64,000 bases of DNA, taken from the NCBI GenBank assembly GCA_018261735.1, contig JAGTRM010000009.1:45920-109919 (forward strand). The letters are read 5' to 3'. Within the stretch, counting starts at the first letter, position 1, and every line of letters begins with the position of its first letter. The translations under genes and the position numbers were made by a program. The DNA comes from Pseudomonadota bacterium (GTDB taxonomy: Bacteria > Pseudomonadota > Gammaproteobacteria > Burkholderiales > Chitinibacteraceae). Of this stretch, positions 56,352 through 64,000 are shown one piece after another. The notes beneath the pieces were generated by a model that saw only the letters and a program-made list of their open reading frames with translations, ran no database searches and was not told the DNA's origin.

Positions 56352-57593
56352 ATGAGGAAGGCAATCAAGGTTATCGGCCTGGCAGCAACCACTGCATTGA
56401 TGTTCGCTCCACATTTGGCATTTGGCGCAGCCAAGGCAACCGCCCCCGCACAACCCGCTTTTGTGGAACTGCGTGCAGCCGATTTCCAGAAAGAAGTCGA
56501 CGGCAAGAAGGTGGATCTCTACACGATCAAGAACAAGAAAGGCATGGTTGTCAAAATCACCAACTGGGGTGCGCGGGTTGAACAGATTCTGGTCCCGGAT
56601 CGCAAGGGCAAACTGGGCGATGTGGCTCAGGGGTACGAAACCATCGACCAGGTCATGGCTGGCCAAGGTTCCATGGGCGCATTCATCGGCCGTTATGCCA
56701 ACCGCATCGGCAATGGCGCCTTCACCCTCGACGGCACCGAATACAAGCTCGCCATCAACGATCTCTCCACCCCGCCTGCCGCGCCGCGCCAGAACACCCT
56801 GCATGGCGGCAAGAAAGGCTCGCGCTTCGTGGTTTTCGATGCCAAGCAACTCTCCGACAATGCCGTGCAAATGAGCATCCTGTTCAAGGACGGCGAGGAA
56901 GGTTTCCCGGGCGACTTGCCGGTGCGCGTGATTTATTCGGTCAACGACAACAACGAGTTCTCGATCAGCTACGATGCCGTGGCCGCCAACAAGAAAACCG
57001 TGGCCAACTTCACCGGCCACACCTTCTTCAACCTGTCCGGCGATCTGGGCTCCTCGATCGAAGACCACATCTTGAGCGTGAATTCCGGCAAGGCACTGGA
57101 AGTTTCCCCGGCACTTGTGCCAAACGGCAAAGTGCGCGACGTTGCCGGCACTCCGCTGGACTTCCGCAAGCCCAAGGCACTGGGCAAGGACATCAAGGCC
57201 GACTATGACCTGCTGAAAGCCGGCAATGGCTATGACAACCACTTTATCCTGAACCAGAAAACCCCGGGCGCGCTGGATTTCAATGCCCGCATCATGGATC
57301 CGAAATCGGGTCGCGTGATGGAAGTATGGTCGACCGAGCCTGGCATCCAGGTTTATTCCGGCAACTTCCTGGAAGGCAAGATTCCGCGCGATCTGGGCAA
57401 GGGCTCGACCGTTTACCCGTTCCGCAGCGGCTTTTGCCTGGAGCCTTCGCGCTTCCCGGATTCGCCCAACCATCCGGAATTCCCCTCGACGGAACTGAAT
57501 CCGGGCGAGTGGTACAGCGGCAAAATCGTTTACAAGTTCTCGGTAGACAAGGGCATGAAGCAGGCTGCGGCAAAAATCGAGGCCAAGAAGTAA
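56352..57593 (+). CDS. galM: Secreted aldose 1-epimerase (galactose mutarotase)
   Basis: 413 aa. A signal peptide (MRKAIKVIGLAATTALMFAP, then HLAFGA) precedes the mutarotase domain. NWGARVEQILVPDRKG, GRYANRIGNGAFTLDG, NTLHGGKKG, the catalytic His in GHTFFNLSGD and the Glu in GFCLEPSRFPDSPNHPEFP are visible. It should act in the periplasm on sugar anomers. AGGAGAG precedes the ATG 56352. It is isolated from gal genes. A terminator follows. Confidence 0.93.
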   Translation: MRKAIKVIGLAATTALMFAPHLAFGAAKATAPAQPAFVELRAADFQKEVDGKKVDLYTIKNKKGMVVKITNWGARVEQILVPDRKGKLGDVAQGYETIDQVMAGQGSMGAFIGRYANRIGNGAFTLDGTEYKLAINDLSTPPAAPRQNTLHGGKKGSRFVVFDAKQLSDNAVQMSILFKDGEEGFPGDLPVRVIYSVNDNNEFSISYDAVAANKKTVANFTGHTFFNLSGDLGSSIEDHILSVNSGKALEVSPALVPNGKVRDVAGTPLDFRKPKALGKDIKADYDLLKAGNGYDNHFILNQKTPGALDFNARIMDPKSGRVMEVWSTEPGIQVYSGNFLEGKIPRDLGKGSTVYPFRSGFCLEPSRFPDSPNHPEFPSTELNPGEWYSGKIVYKFSVDKGMKQAAAKIEAKK

Positions 57594-57612
57594 CGCTGGA
57601 AGCAGCCTGACG

Positions 57613-57645
57613 AAAAAGGGGAAGCGCGCTGCGCTTCCCCTTTTT
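57613..57645. terminator. Bidirectional terminator between galM and argJ
   Basis: A perfect 15-bp stem AAAAAGGGGAAGCGC/GCGCTTCCCCTTTTT with a 3-nt loop and A/T runs on both sides lies between convergent genes. Confidence 0.96.
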
Positions 57646-57661
57646 CCATTCAATTCAATAC

Positions 57662-58891
57662 CTAGCTGCGGTAATCCGCATTGATTTTCACGTAGTCGTA
57701 CGAGAAATCGCAGGTCCAGACCGTGGCATTTTCCGTACCACGATTAAGCTTCACGGTAATGGTGATTTCCGGCTTGTTCATCACTCGCTGGCCATCTTCT
57801 TCCTTGTAGCTCGTCACCCGGCCACCATCCTTGGCGACCAGCACATCGTCCAACCAGACTTCCAGTGTATTCACGTCCAGGTTTTCCACCTCGGAATAAC
57901 CAATCGCGCAGAGAATGCGGCCAAGATTGGGATCGGAAGCGAAGAACGCGGTCTTGATCAGTGGCGAGCGGCCAATCGCGTAGCCGACAGCCTTGCACTC
58001 CTCGCGGCTATTGCCGCCTTCCACATTGATGGTGATGAACTTGGTGGCGCCTTCGCCATCGCGGATGATCGCCTGCGCCAGCGTCTGGGCAAGCGCGGTA
58101 ATGGCATCGCGCAGGGCCAGGTAATCGGCGCTTGAAGCATCGACAATTTCGGCATTCCCGGCCTGGCCGGTTGCAATCAGGATGAACGAATCGTTGGTCG
58201 AGGTATCGCCGTCGACTGTGATCGAGTTGAACGAGCGGTCGGCAGCGTATTTCACCAGATCCTGCAGCAGCGACTGACTGATCGCAGCATCGGTGGCGAC
58301 ATAGCCGAGCATGGTGGCCATGTTCGGATGAATCATGCCCGCGCCTTTGGAAATGCCGGTGATCGAAACCGTCTTGCCGCCGATCACCACCTGCGCCGAT
58401 GCCGCCTTGGGCGCAGTGTCAGTGGTCATGATCGCGCTGGCCGCTTCGGCCCAGTGCGCCGGAGCCAGATCGGCAATCGCGCCCGGCAAGGCCGCAATGA
58501 CCTTCTCGTAGGGCAGCGGCTCCAAGATCACGCCGGTGGAAAACGGCAGCACCTGTTCTGGCGCAATGGCCATTTTCTCGGCCAATGCCGCGCAGACCGC
58601 ACGGGCGCGGTTTTCGCCATCGAGCCCGGTCCCGGCATTGGCATTGCCGGTATTCACCACCAGGGCGCGGATCGGCTTGGCGCCAGCCAGGAATTCGCGG
58701 CACAAGCGTACCGGCGCGGCGCAGAAACGGTTCTGGGTAAACACCCCCGCTGCACGACTGCCTTCTGCCAGTTGCATCACCAATACATCCTTGCGACCGG
58801 GCGTTTTCACGCCGGCGGAACCGATACCGAGCGTCACGCCTGGAACAGGATGAAGTAGCGCGGGATTGAGCGGAGGCAGATTAACGGGCAT
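57662..58891 (-). CDS. argJ: Bifunctional ornithine acetyltransferase / N-acetylglutamate synthase
   Basis: 409 aa, recycles the acetyl group in arginine synthesis. The autocleavage/catalytic threonine lies in [40 protein letters not shown] and [16 protein letters not shown] are family hallmarks. The precursor is self-cleaved before that Thr into two chains. Start ATG 58891. Confidence 0.97.
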   Translation of the reverse strand: MPVNLPPLNPALLHPVPGVTLGIGSAGVKTPGRKDVLVMQLAEGSRAAGVFTQNRFCAAPVRLCREFLAGAKPIRALVVNTGNANAGTGLDGENRARAVCAALAEKMAIAPEQVLPFSTGVILEPLPYEKVIAALPGAIADLAPAHWAEAASAIMTTDTAPKAASAQVVIGGKTVSITGISKGAGMIHPNMATMLGYVATDAAISQSLLQDLVKYAADRSFNSITVDGDTSTNDSFILIATGQAGNAEIVDASSADYLALRDAITALAQTLAQAIIRDGEGATKFITINVEGGNSREECKAVGYAIGRSPLIKTAFFASDPNLGRILCAIGYSEVENLDVNTLEVWLDDVLVAKDGGRVTSYKEEDGQRVMNKPEITITVKLNRGTENATVWTCDFSYDYVKINADYRS

Positions 58892-58985
58892 GGCGAAGAC
58901 CTTTACGAGCGATGTTCACGATAAGGCAGGGATTTTAACCCGAATAGTTTTACAGGGGTTGCTTGCTGTCGCCGGCAATAGCTAC

Positions 58986-59011
58986 AAAAAAACCGGCGCG
59001 AGGCCGGTTTT
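58986..59011 (-). terminator. Terminator after the Cache-type chemoreceptor gene
   Basis: AAAACCGGC/GCCGGTTTT (58989-58997 with 59003-59011) is followed on the minus strand by a run of T. It lies 17 nt after the stop. Confidence 0.92.
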
Positions 59012-59027
59012 CTTCAAAAGGAAGCAA

Positions 59028-60656
59028 TCAGAGCTTGAATCTGGCCGCTGTCTGCTGCAGTTCCTTGGCCAGTTCATCGAGCTGGCGCACCTGATCGTGG
59101 GCCGAGTGCACGGCCGCATCGGATTCTTCGACCATCTGCGCAATGCGCTCGATATTGTTGGCAATGCTGTTGCTGGCCAGGCTTTGTTCCTGTGCGGCAT
59201 TGGCCACTTCGCGGTTTTTTTCCAGCGTAGCGCGCGCGCCGTCGTTGATGTCACGCAGCGCACCCGCCGCCTTCTCGGTCAACTCCACGCCCAGCGCCAC
59301 CTGGCCGCGAATGTCGTCCATGCGGGACGCAGCCTGATCGGTATCTCCCTGAATCGCCCGAATAGTACGAGTGATGTCCTGGGTGGCACCGGCAGTGCGC
59401 TCTGCCAGTTTGCGCACCTCATCGGCTACCACGGCAAAGCCCCGGCCCTGTTCGCCGGCGCGGGCGGCTTCGATCGCAGCATTCAGCGCCAGCAGATTGG
59501 TCTGGTCCGCAATCTCCTTGATCACCATGCTCATACTGTCGATCTCGCGCGAGCGCTCGACCAAGCCGCGGATCAGGTCCGCAGCACCGGTGACGTCCGT
59601 GGCAATCTGGCGAATTTCATCGGCGGCATTCACCGCCAGTTTTTCGCCCTTCGTGGCAAGGTCTGCCGCCGAGCGCGAGTTCGCTTCGGTTTCACGGGCA
59701 CTGTCGGAAATTTGATTGATGCTGACGGTCATCTGCTCGACGGCGGCGGCTGTCGACGAAGTCGCTTCGGCGGTCATACGCGCCCCCTGGCTGACCTGAT
59801 CCATCTCCTCGGTCAGCTCGCTTGCCGAACTCGCCAGCAAATGGGATGCCTTGCTGAAACTTTCAACCATGCCGCGCAATCCATCCTGCATGGTGCGCAT
59901 AGAGCCCAGCAAGCTTTCTGCGCGCCCACCATCAATCCGATGCGAGAGATCCCCACCGGCAACGCCAGTGGCAATTTGCGCCGCATACTGTGGCTCGCCA
60001 CCGAGTTCGTTCAGGATCGATTTGCTTATCCGGGATGCCACGAAGATAATCACGACCAGCAGCACGGCAATGATGCCCAGACTCTGACCGAGCTGCGCGT
60101 AAAAGGCGCGATTCACGTCATCCACGTAAACACCGGTACCAATCGCCCATTGCCACGACTGAAAACCCGTCACATAGCTGACCTTGGGCTGCGGCGCATC
60201 CGAGCCGGCGCGAGGGAAATGATATTCGATCACGCCACCGCCTTTCTTGCCGGCATCAACGATCATGTCCCACAGCAGATTACCCAGCGGGTCTTTCTTG
60301 CCCAGCATGACCTGCCCTTCCAGCTCGGGCTTGCCTGCCACCATCACCGCCTTGCCGTTGAAATCGTAAATAAAGAAATAATCGTTCGCTCCGTAGCGCA
60401 GGCCACGCAGCGCTTCCTTGGCTAGGGTCTGAGCCTCTTCCTGACTTAGTTTGCCGCCTTGCTGTTGCTGGTAGAAATGGTTGACCAGCCCATGCGCCGA
60501 TTCAGCCAGATTCTTGACCCTCATCTTGTGCAGTTCTAGCTGCACGGCGCGTTGCGAATAAAGTTGCTCGCCGCCCAGGATCAACATTCCCAACAAAGCG
60601 AGCGCGGTAACCAAAAGAAGACGGACTTTCAAGGTCATCATGGCAAATTTAGGCAT
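59028..60656 (-). CDS. Methyl-accepting chemotaxis protein with a periplasmic Cache domain
   Basis: 542 aa. TM1 ([17 protein letters not shown]) and TM2 ([16 protein letters not shown]) flank a single Cache domain: [33 protein letters not shown] and [21 protein letters not shown] and a signalling domain with [20 protein letters not shown] follow. Such sCache_2 domains often sense small organic acids; the ligand is not shown here. The ATG 60656 is well spaced from AGAGGA; ATG 60662 is possible. No CheR pentapeptide. Confidence 0.94.
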   Translation of the reverse strand: MPKFAMMTLKVRLLLVTALALLGMLILGGEQLYSQRAVQLELHKMRVKNLAESAHGLVNHFYQQQQGGKLSQEEAQTLAKEALRGLRYGANDYFFIYDFNGKAVMVAGKPELEGQVMLGKKDPLGNLLWDMIVDAGKKGGGVIEYHFPRAGSDAPQPKVSYVTGFQSWQWAIGTGVYVDDVNRAFYAQLGQSLGIIAVLLVVIIFVASRISKSILNELGGEPQYAAQIATGVAGGDLSHRIDGGRAESLLGSMRTMQDGLRGMVESFSKASHLLASSASELTEEMDQVSQGARMTAEATSSTAAAVEQMTVSINQISDSARETEANSRSAADLATKGEKLAVNAADEIRQIATDVTGAADLIRGLVERSREIDSMSMVIKEIADQTNLLALNAAIEAARAGEQGRGFAVVADEVRKLAERTAGATQDITRTIRAIQGDTDQAASRMDDIRGQVALGVELTEKAAGALRDINDGARATLEKNREVANAAQEQSLASNSIANNIERIAQMVEESDAAVHSAHDQVRQLDELAKELQQTAARFKL

Positions 60657-60749
60657 GATCATTCCTCTATTTATTAGGAAAAACGCACCATCATAGCGCA
60701 ATACCTCGCGGGTCCTTAGCCCTGTTTTTGCTCTTGCGACGTCGGTAAT

Positions 60750-61784
60750 TTACTGCGCGATATCCAGCAAGCGGCGCACCGGCGCAGGCAGACCCAAAGC
60801 TCGCGCCTCGGCCAAACCGAACCATCCAGTATGGGAATCAGCCAAGTTTCCGGCCTGATGGATTCGCCCGGACAAAGGTGTGATGGTCAGGCGGAAGTGG
60901 GTGAAGACGTGGACAAAATCGGCCCCGGCCGGGTCGAAATCCACGTCAAAACCGAAGAGGCGCTGGCAAAGCGCTGCGGCCGAGAGCGTATCCGCGGCCT
61001 CAGGCAAGCTCCACAGCCCGCCCCAGATGCCGGTAGGTGGGCGGCGCTCCAGCAGAATGCGGCCATCCGCCTGCCGAATCAGCAGCAGCACGGTATGGCG
61101 TTCGGGCAGCGCCTTGCGCGGCTTGGGCGTGGGCAACAGCTTTTGCTGGCCCGTGGCCAGCGCCACGCAATCGGCGGTCAGCGGACAAGCCTTGCAATTG
61201 GGTTTGCTACGGGTACACACCAGACTGCCCAGATCCATCAACCCCTGGGTATACGCATCCACATTGCCCGTCGGCAATAGCGATTCGGCCAGTTGCCAGA
61301 GCCGGTTCTCCACCGCTTTTTCGCTAGGCCAGCCGGAGATGCCGGCCCAGCGCGTCAGCACCCGCTTTACATTGCCATCCAGAATCGCCGCATTCGCGCC
61401 GAATGAAAACGCAGCAATGGCCGCCGCCGTGGAGCGGCCGACCCCGGGCAACTGGGCCAGCTCATCCGGGCTTGAGGGAAATACTCCTGCGAACCGATCC
61501 ATGACTTCTTGGGCGGCCCGATGCAGATTGCGCGCGCGGCTGTAGTAACCCAGGCCACTCCAGGCAGCAAGCACATCGTCCGGCGCGGCGGCCGCGAGGC
61601 TCGCCACATCCGGAAAACGTTCGATAAAGCGCAGAAAATAGGGAATGACCGTGGCGACCTGGGTTTGCTGGAGCATGACCTCCGACAACCAGACGTAATA
61701 GGGGTCGGCAACCTGCCAGGGCAAATCATGGCGCCCGTATTCGCGCTGCCAGGGAATCAGGCGCGCGGCCAGCGATGACTTCAT
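60750..61784 (-). CDS. mutY: Adenine DNA glycosylase MutY
   Basis: 344 aa, removes adenine opposite 8-oxoguanine. The catalytic Glu is in SEVMLQQTQVATV, HhH in LPGVGRSTAAAI and Asp in ILDGNVKRVLTR. The [4Fe-4S] ligands are C-x6-C-x2-C-x5-C in CTRSKPNCKACPLTADC. A C-terminal NUDIX-like domain (8-oxoG recognition) follows. Its start overlaps the end of the AsmA gene by 4 nt. Confidence 0.97.
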   Translation of the reverse strand: MKSSLAARLIPWQREYGRHDLPWQVADPYYVWLSEVMLQQTQVATVIPYFLRFIERFPDVASLAAAAPDDVLAAWSGLGYYSRARNLHRAAQEVMDRFAGVFPSSPDELAQLPGVGRSTAAAIAAFSFGANAAILDGNVKRVLTRWAGISGWPSEKAVENRLWQLAESLLPTGNVDAYTQGLMDLGSLVCTRSKPNCKACPLTADCVALATGQQKLLPTPKPRKALPERHTVLLLIRQADGRILLERRPPTGIWGGLWSLPEAADTLSAAALCQRLFGFDVDFDPAGADFVHVFTHFRLTITPLSGRIHQAGNLADSHTGWFGLAEARALGLPAPVRRLLDIAQ

Positions 61785-64000
61785 TTTTTCTTCTGCGCCT
61801 GCTTCGGAACCGGTTTACGCGCAGGTTTTACCAGTCGTGTACTGCGGGCAGGCTTGGCCTCATCGGCTTTTTTGCGGGCCAGCAATTGTTCCTTGAGTGC
61901 TGCGTAATCCACCTTGTATTCGGGCGAGGCGAGCGAACCCATGAACTGGATGGGCAAAGTCAAACCGACCAGATCGGCCAGCTCGGGCACCTTGGGATTG
62001 GCACTGGCCTTGACCGTGTAATCCAGCGAACCCGCGCCCAGATCGACCATGCCGCCCCCCACCAGCTTGAGCACGCCTGCCGTCATGGCCAGATCGTTAT
62101 TGCTGGCCACGCCGTGCTTGAGGGCCATCGAGGCGTTCAATTCACTGAAGTGGGTGCGGGCATCAAGATTGGCGGGCTGCGCGATTTCCTGTCCGCCCAA
62201 CTGCTTGATCTGCTTCGTGGCGGCACGCAATACAGCCTCGACGTCGATACCGCGAATGGCGCCCTTGCTCAGTTGCACCCGCACATTACCGCCGGCGGTG
62301 CGGCGCAGATCGGAGAGCTTCTTGCCGACTGCGGCCACATCCAGATCGAGGAAGCCGCGCCCCTCGAAACGGCTGGTTGCCAGCACATCGGCCAGCAGCG
62401 GATTGATGTTCATGTCGGACAAACGCTGCTGCAAGCGGAAGGCCGGCGCATGACGGGCGGCGTCTACTTCGGCGCGGCCGGTCAGCTGGCCTTCGTAGAT
62501 GGTGGCAGAAAGCGGGTCGAGCACCAGTTTGCGTTTGCTGGCGGCCAGCTTGAATGCCAGATTGTTGACATGCAGTTTCTGCATGACCAGCTCGCCGATT
62601 TTGACTGTGCCTTCAGCATCCAGCCGGTTGAGCCACCACAAATCGAAAGGTTCTTCCTGGTCAATGGTTTTGGCGTTAGCCGCCACCGCAGGCAGATAGG
62701 GCGAAAGGTCCAGTTTGGCCAGATCGAGATCGACCTTGTAACGCGGTGCCACAAAATCATCCATGCGCAGCTTGGTATTGATCGGGGCACGGTCCAGCGT
62801 GCCGCGGCTGGCAAGATCGAGCGATTCCTCGCGCAAGTCGAGCTTGCCCTCGCCCTGCAGCTCGAAGGGGATGGCGCCGCGCGGCAGGCTGCGATTGCCG
62901 TAGCTGCCGGTCAACCGGTATCCCGGCAAGACGAATTGCACACCACGGCGCAATTCCAGCGGGCTGGCAAAACCCAGCGTCAGATTCTGATCCGGACTGG
63001 TCACTTTCACATTGATCCGCGCGGTATCGGCGCGCAACAATGCCTGCTGGGTGCCGGCCAAAGCAGGCACCTCCACGTCCGTGGAAAAACTGCCATTCGG
63101 GCTTTGCATGGCCGCGGCGAGTTTGAGCCGGTTCAGCGCCAGGCGGTCTTCGTGAATCTTGATTTCAGGCAGATCGAGATCCAACTTCCACTTTTGCTCG
63201 GCCCGCGTCATTTCGCCGGCCAGTTTGAGTTCGCCGCCGTTCAGCCGCAGCGGTTGCCAGCCGTAAACCAGATTGCCAGTAGCCGTGAGACTGCCCTTGC
63301 TGATACGCAACTCAGGCGCGCTTTCGCCCACCTGGCTCAAGCCCAGCTCGAGATCGGCCACCAGCAGGCGCCGTTCCTGCTCGTTGTAGCGCATCGCGGC
63401 ATCGGCGCTGATCCGGCCTTGCCAGTAGGCAGGCTGCCCCTGCTTGCCGATCAACAATCCGCCTTCGGCGGTCAGCTTGCCATTCTTGGGATCGGCCAGA
63501 TTGCCCAGATCCAGATCGAGTTCCGAGAGCGAAACCGTATTGCCGAGAAATTCATCGGAAAAGCCCAGCTCAGCCGCATTGAAGTGCAGCTCTTCCAGCC
63601 CGAAGTGCAGGCGCCGATCTCCGTTGCCTTGCGCCAGCAGATCCTCAAAATTCAGCGTGCCGTCTTCGCTGCGCAATATGGTGAGCTTCGGTCTATCGAA
63701 TTCCAGTTCGCGCACCACCACTTCCCCGCGCGAGATTAGCGGCCAAAGCGCAAGACCAATGCGTGCGCGCTCGAAATGGGCAAATACAGACTTGCTCGCG
63801 GGCTCGGTCAGGGTAGCCTCGCCCAGCAACAGCGCAGGGCGCGGCAGCAGAACGAAACGCGTACTGCCCCGGATATCCAGCGAACGCTGGGTATCGCGGG
63901 CAACGCGTGCCGACAATTCATTGCGCACCGGGTCCAGGGAAACGAAATAGGGCACCACGCCCGCCAACGCGACCAGGACAATGCAGAGCAGCAATACGAT
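61781..64000 (-). CDS. AsmA family protein (5' end outside the window)
   Basis: At least 739 codons to the window edge. N-terminal hydrophobic segment VLVALAGVVPYFV, then ARVARDTQRSLDIRGSTRF and the beta-rich repeats of AsmA-like proteins (for example NFEDLLA and LDLDLGNLADP). It ends in a Lys/Ala/Pro-rich tail. AsmA-like proteins are thought to help lipid transport to the outer membrane. The frame is still open at position 64000, so the true start and signal anchor lie beyond. It is coupled to mutY. Confidence 0.85.
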   Translation of the reverse strand: MVLLLCIVLVALAGVVPYFVSLDPVRNELSARVARDTQRSLDIRGSTRFVLLPRPALLLGEATLTEPASKSVFAHFERARIGLALWPLISRGEVVVRELEFDRPKLTILRSEDGTLNFEDLLAQGNGDRRLHFGLEELHFNAAELGFSDEFLGNTVSLSELDLDLGNLADPKNGKLTAEGGLLIGKQGQPAYWQGRISADAAMRYNEQERRLLVADLELGLSQVGESAPELRISKGSLTATGNLVYGWQPLRLNGGELKLAGEMTRAEQKWKLDLDLPEIKIHEDRLALNRLKLAAAMQSPNGSFSTDVEVPALAGTQQALLRADTARINVKVTSPDQNLTLGFASPLELRRGVQFVLPGYRLTGSYGNRSLPRGAIPFELQGEGKLDLREESLDLASRGTLDRAPINTKLRMDDFVAPRYKVDLDLAKLDLSPYLPAVAANAKTIDQEEPFDLWWLNRLDAEGTVKIGELVMQKLHVNNLAFKLAASKRKLVLDPLSATIYEGQLTGRAEVDAARHAPAFRLQQRLSDMNINPLLADVLATSRFEGRGFLDLDVAAVGKKLSDLRRTAGGNVRVQLSKGAIRGIDVEAVLRAATKQIKQLGGQEIAQPANLDARTHFSELNASMALKHGVASNNDLAMTAGVLKLVGGGMVDLGAGSLDYTVKASANPKVPELADLVGLTLPIQFMGSLASPEYKVDYAALKEQLLARKKADEAKPARSTRLVKPARKPVPKQAQKKK

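Noticed and set aside
61775..63739. 654-codon plus-strand open frame
   Set aside because: Shadow of the AsmA-family gene on the other strand; no recognisable motif.

Overview
The window reads as a chromosomal segment of a betaproteobacterium with roughly 60% GC, probably of the Neisseriales type (inferred from gene content and order; no rRNA gene is present to place it). Nearly all of it is ordinary core genome. I see no phage, insertion sequence, integron or CRISPR array. The AsmA-family gene at the right edge is cut by the window end.

Layout, left to right. 1-4.4 kb: an acetate/succinate-type transporter, two nearly identical cold-shock genes and clpSA. 4.5-7.6 kb: a cytochrome bd operon (cydP-cydA-cydB-cydX) with an FNR-like site upstream. 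7.7-12.8 kb: an iron locus with divergent transcription around two Fur-box-like dyads. To the left are a 91-aa unknown protein and a DUF2325 coiled-coil protein; to the right is a tightly overlapping feoA-feoB-feoC-ferritin operon. 13-21 kb: catalase, an AroP-type permease, a predicted sRNA, an aldo/keto reductase and MgtC facing each other around a palindrome, DoxX, and a fused membrane/spermidine-synthase-like protein. 21.5-28.5 kb: a PAS-GGDEF-EAL protein, DAHP synthase behind a textbook aromatic-residue attenuator, hisC, a chemoreceptor and tRNA-Leu(GAG). 28.7-43.5 kb: housekeeping genes (YhcC-type radical SAM, a ComEA-like protein, purL, purB, a DUF945 protein, ilvD, lgt, DUF456, ppx, phoU).

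43.6-53.2 kb, all on the minus strand: the conserved lipid cluster yceD-rpmF-plsX-fabH-fabD-fabG-acpP-fabF, followed by pabB-pabC (folate), a small secreted protein and rpiA. 53.2-64 kb: yceF (Maf), a tetrapyrrole-methylase-fold methyltransferase, lemA with a GIDE/EF-hand membrane protein, a secreted aldose epimerase, argJ, a Cache-type chemoreceptor, mutY and an AsmA-family gene.

The most informative non-coding signals are: (i) a transcription attenuator before the DAHP synthase gene, with a 26-residue leader peptide holding six aromatic residues in eight positions and mutually exclusive hairpins; (ii) a predicted ~128-nt intergenic sRNA at 16384-16511 with a good promoter, a CU-only anti-Shine-Dalgarno-like stretch and an intrinsic terminator; (iii) a structured hairpin-rich stretch between ferritin and catalase; (iv) the Fur-type divergent control region. 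The nearest thing to an undescribed system is the Fur-linked pair of unknown proteins (DUF2325 plus the 91-aa protein) opposite feo. All functional statements are from reading motifs and context; no database search was possible.
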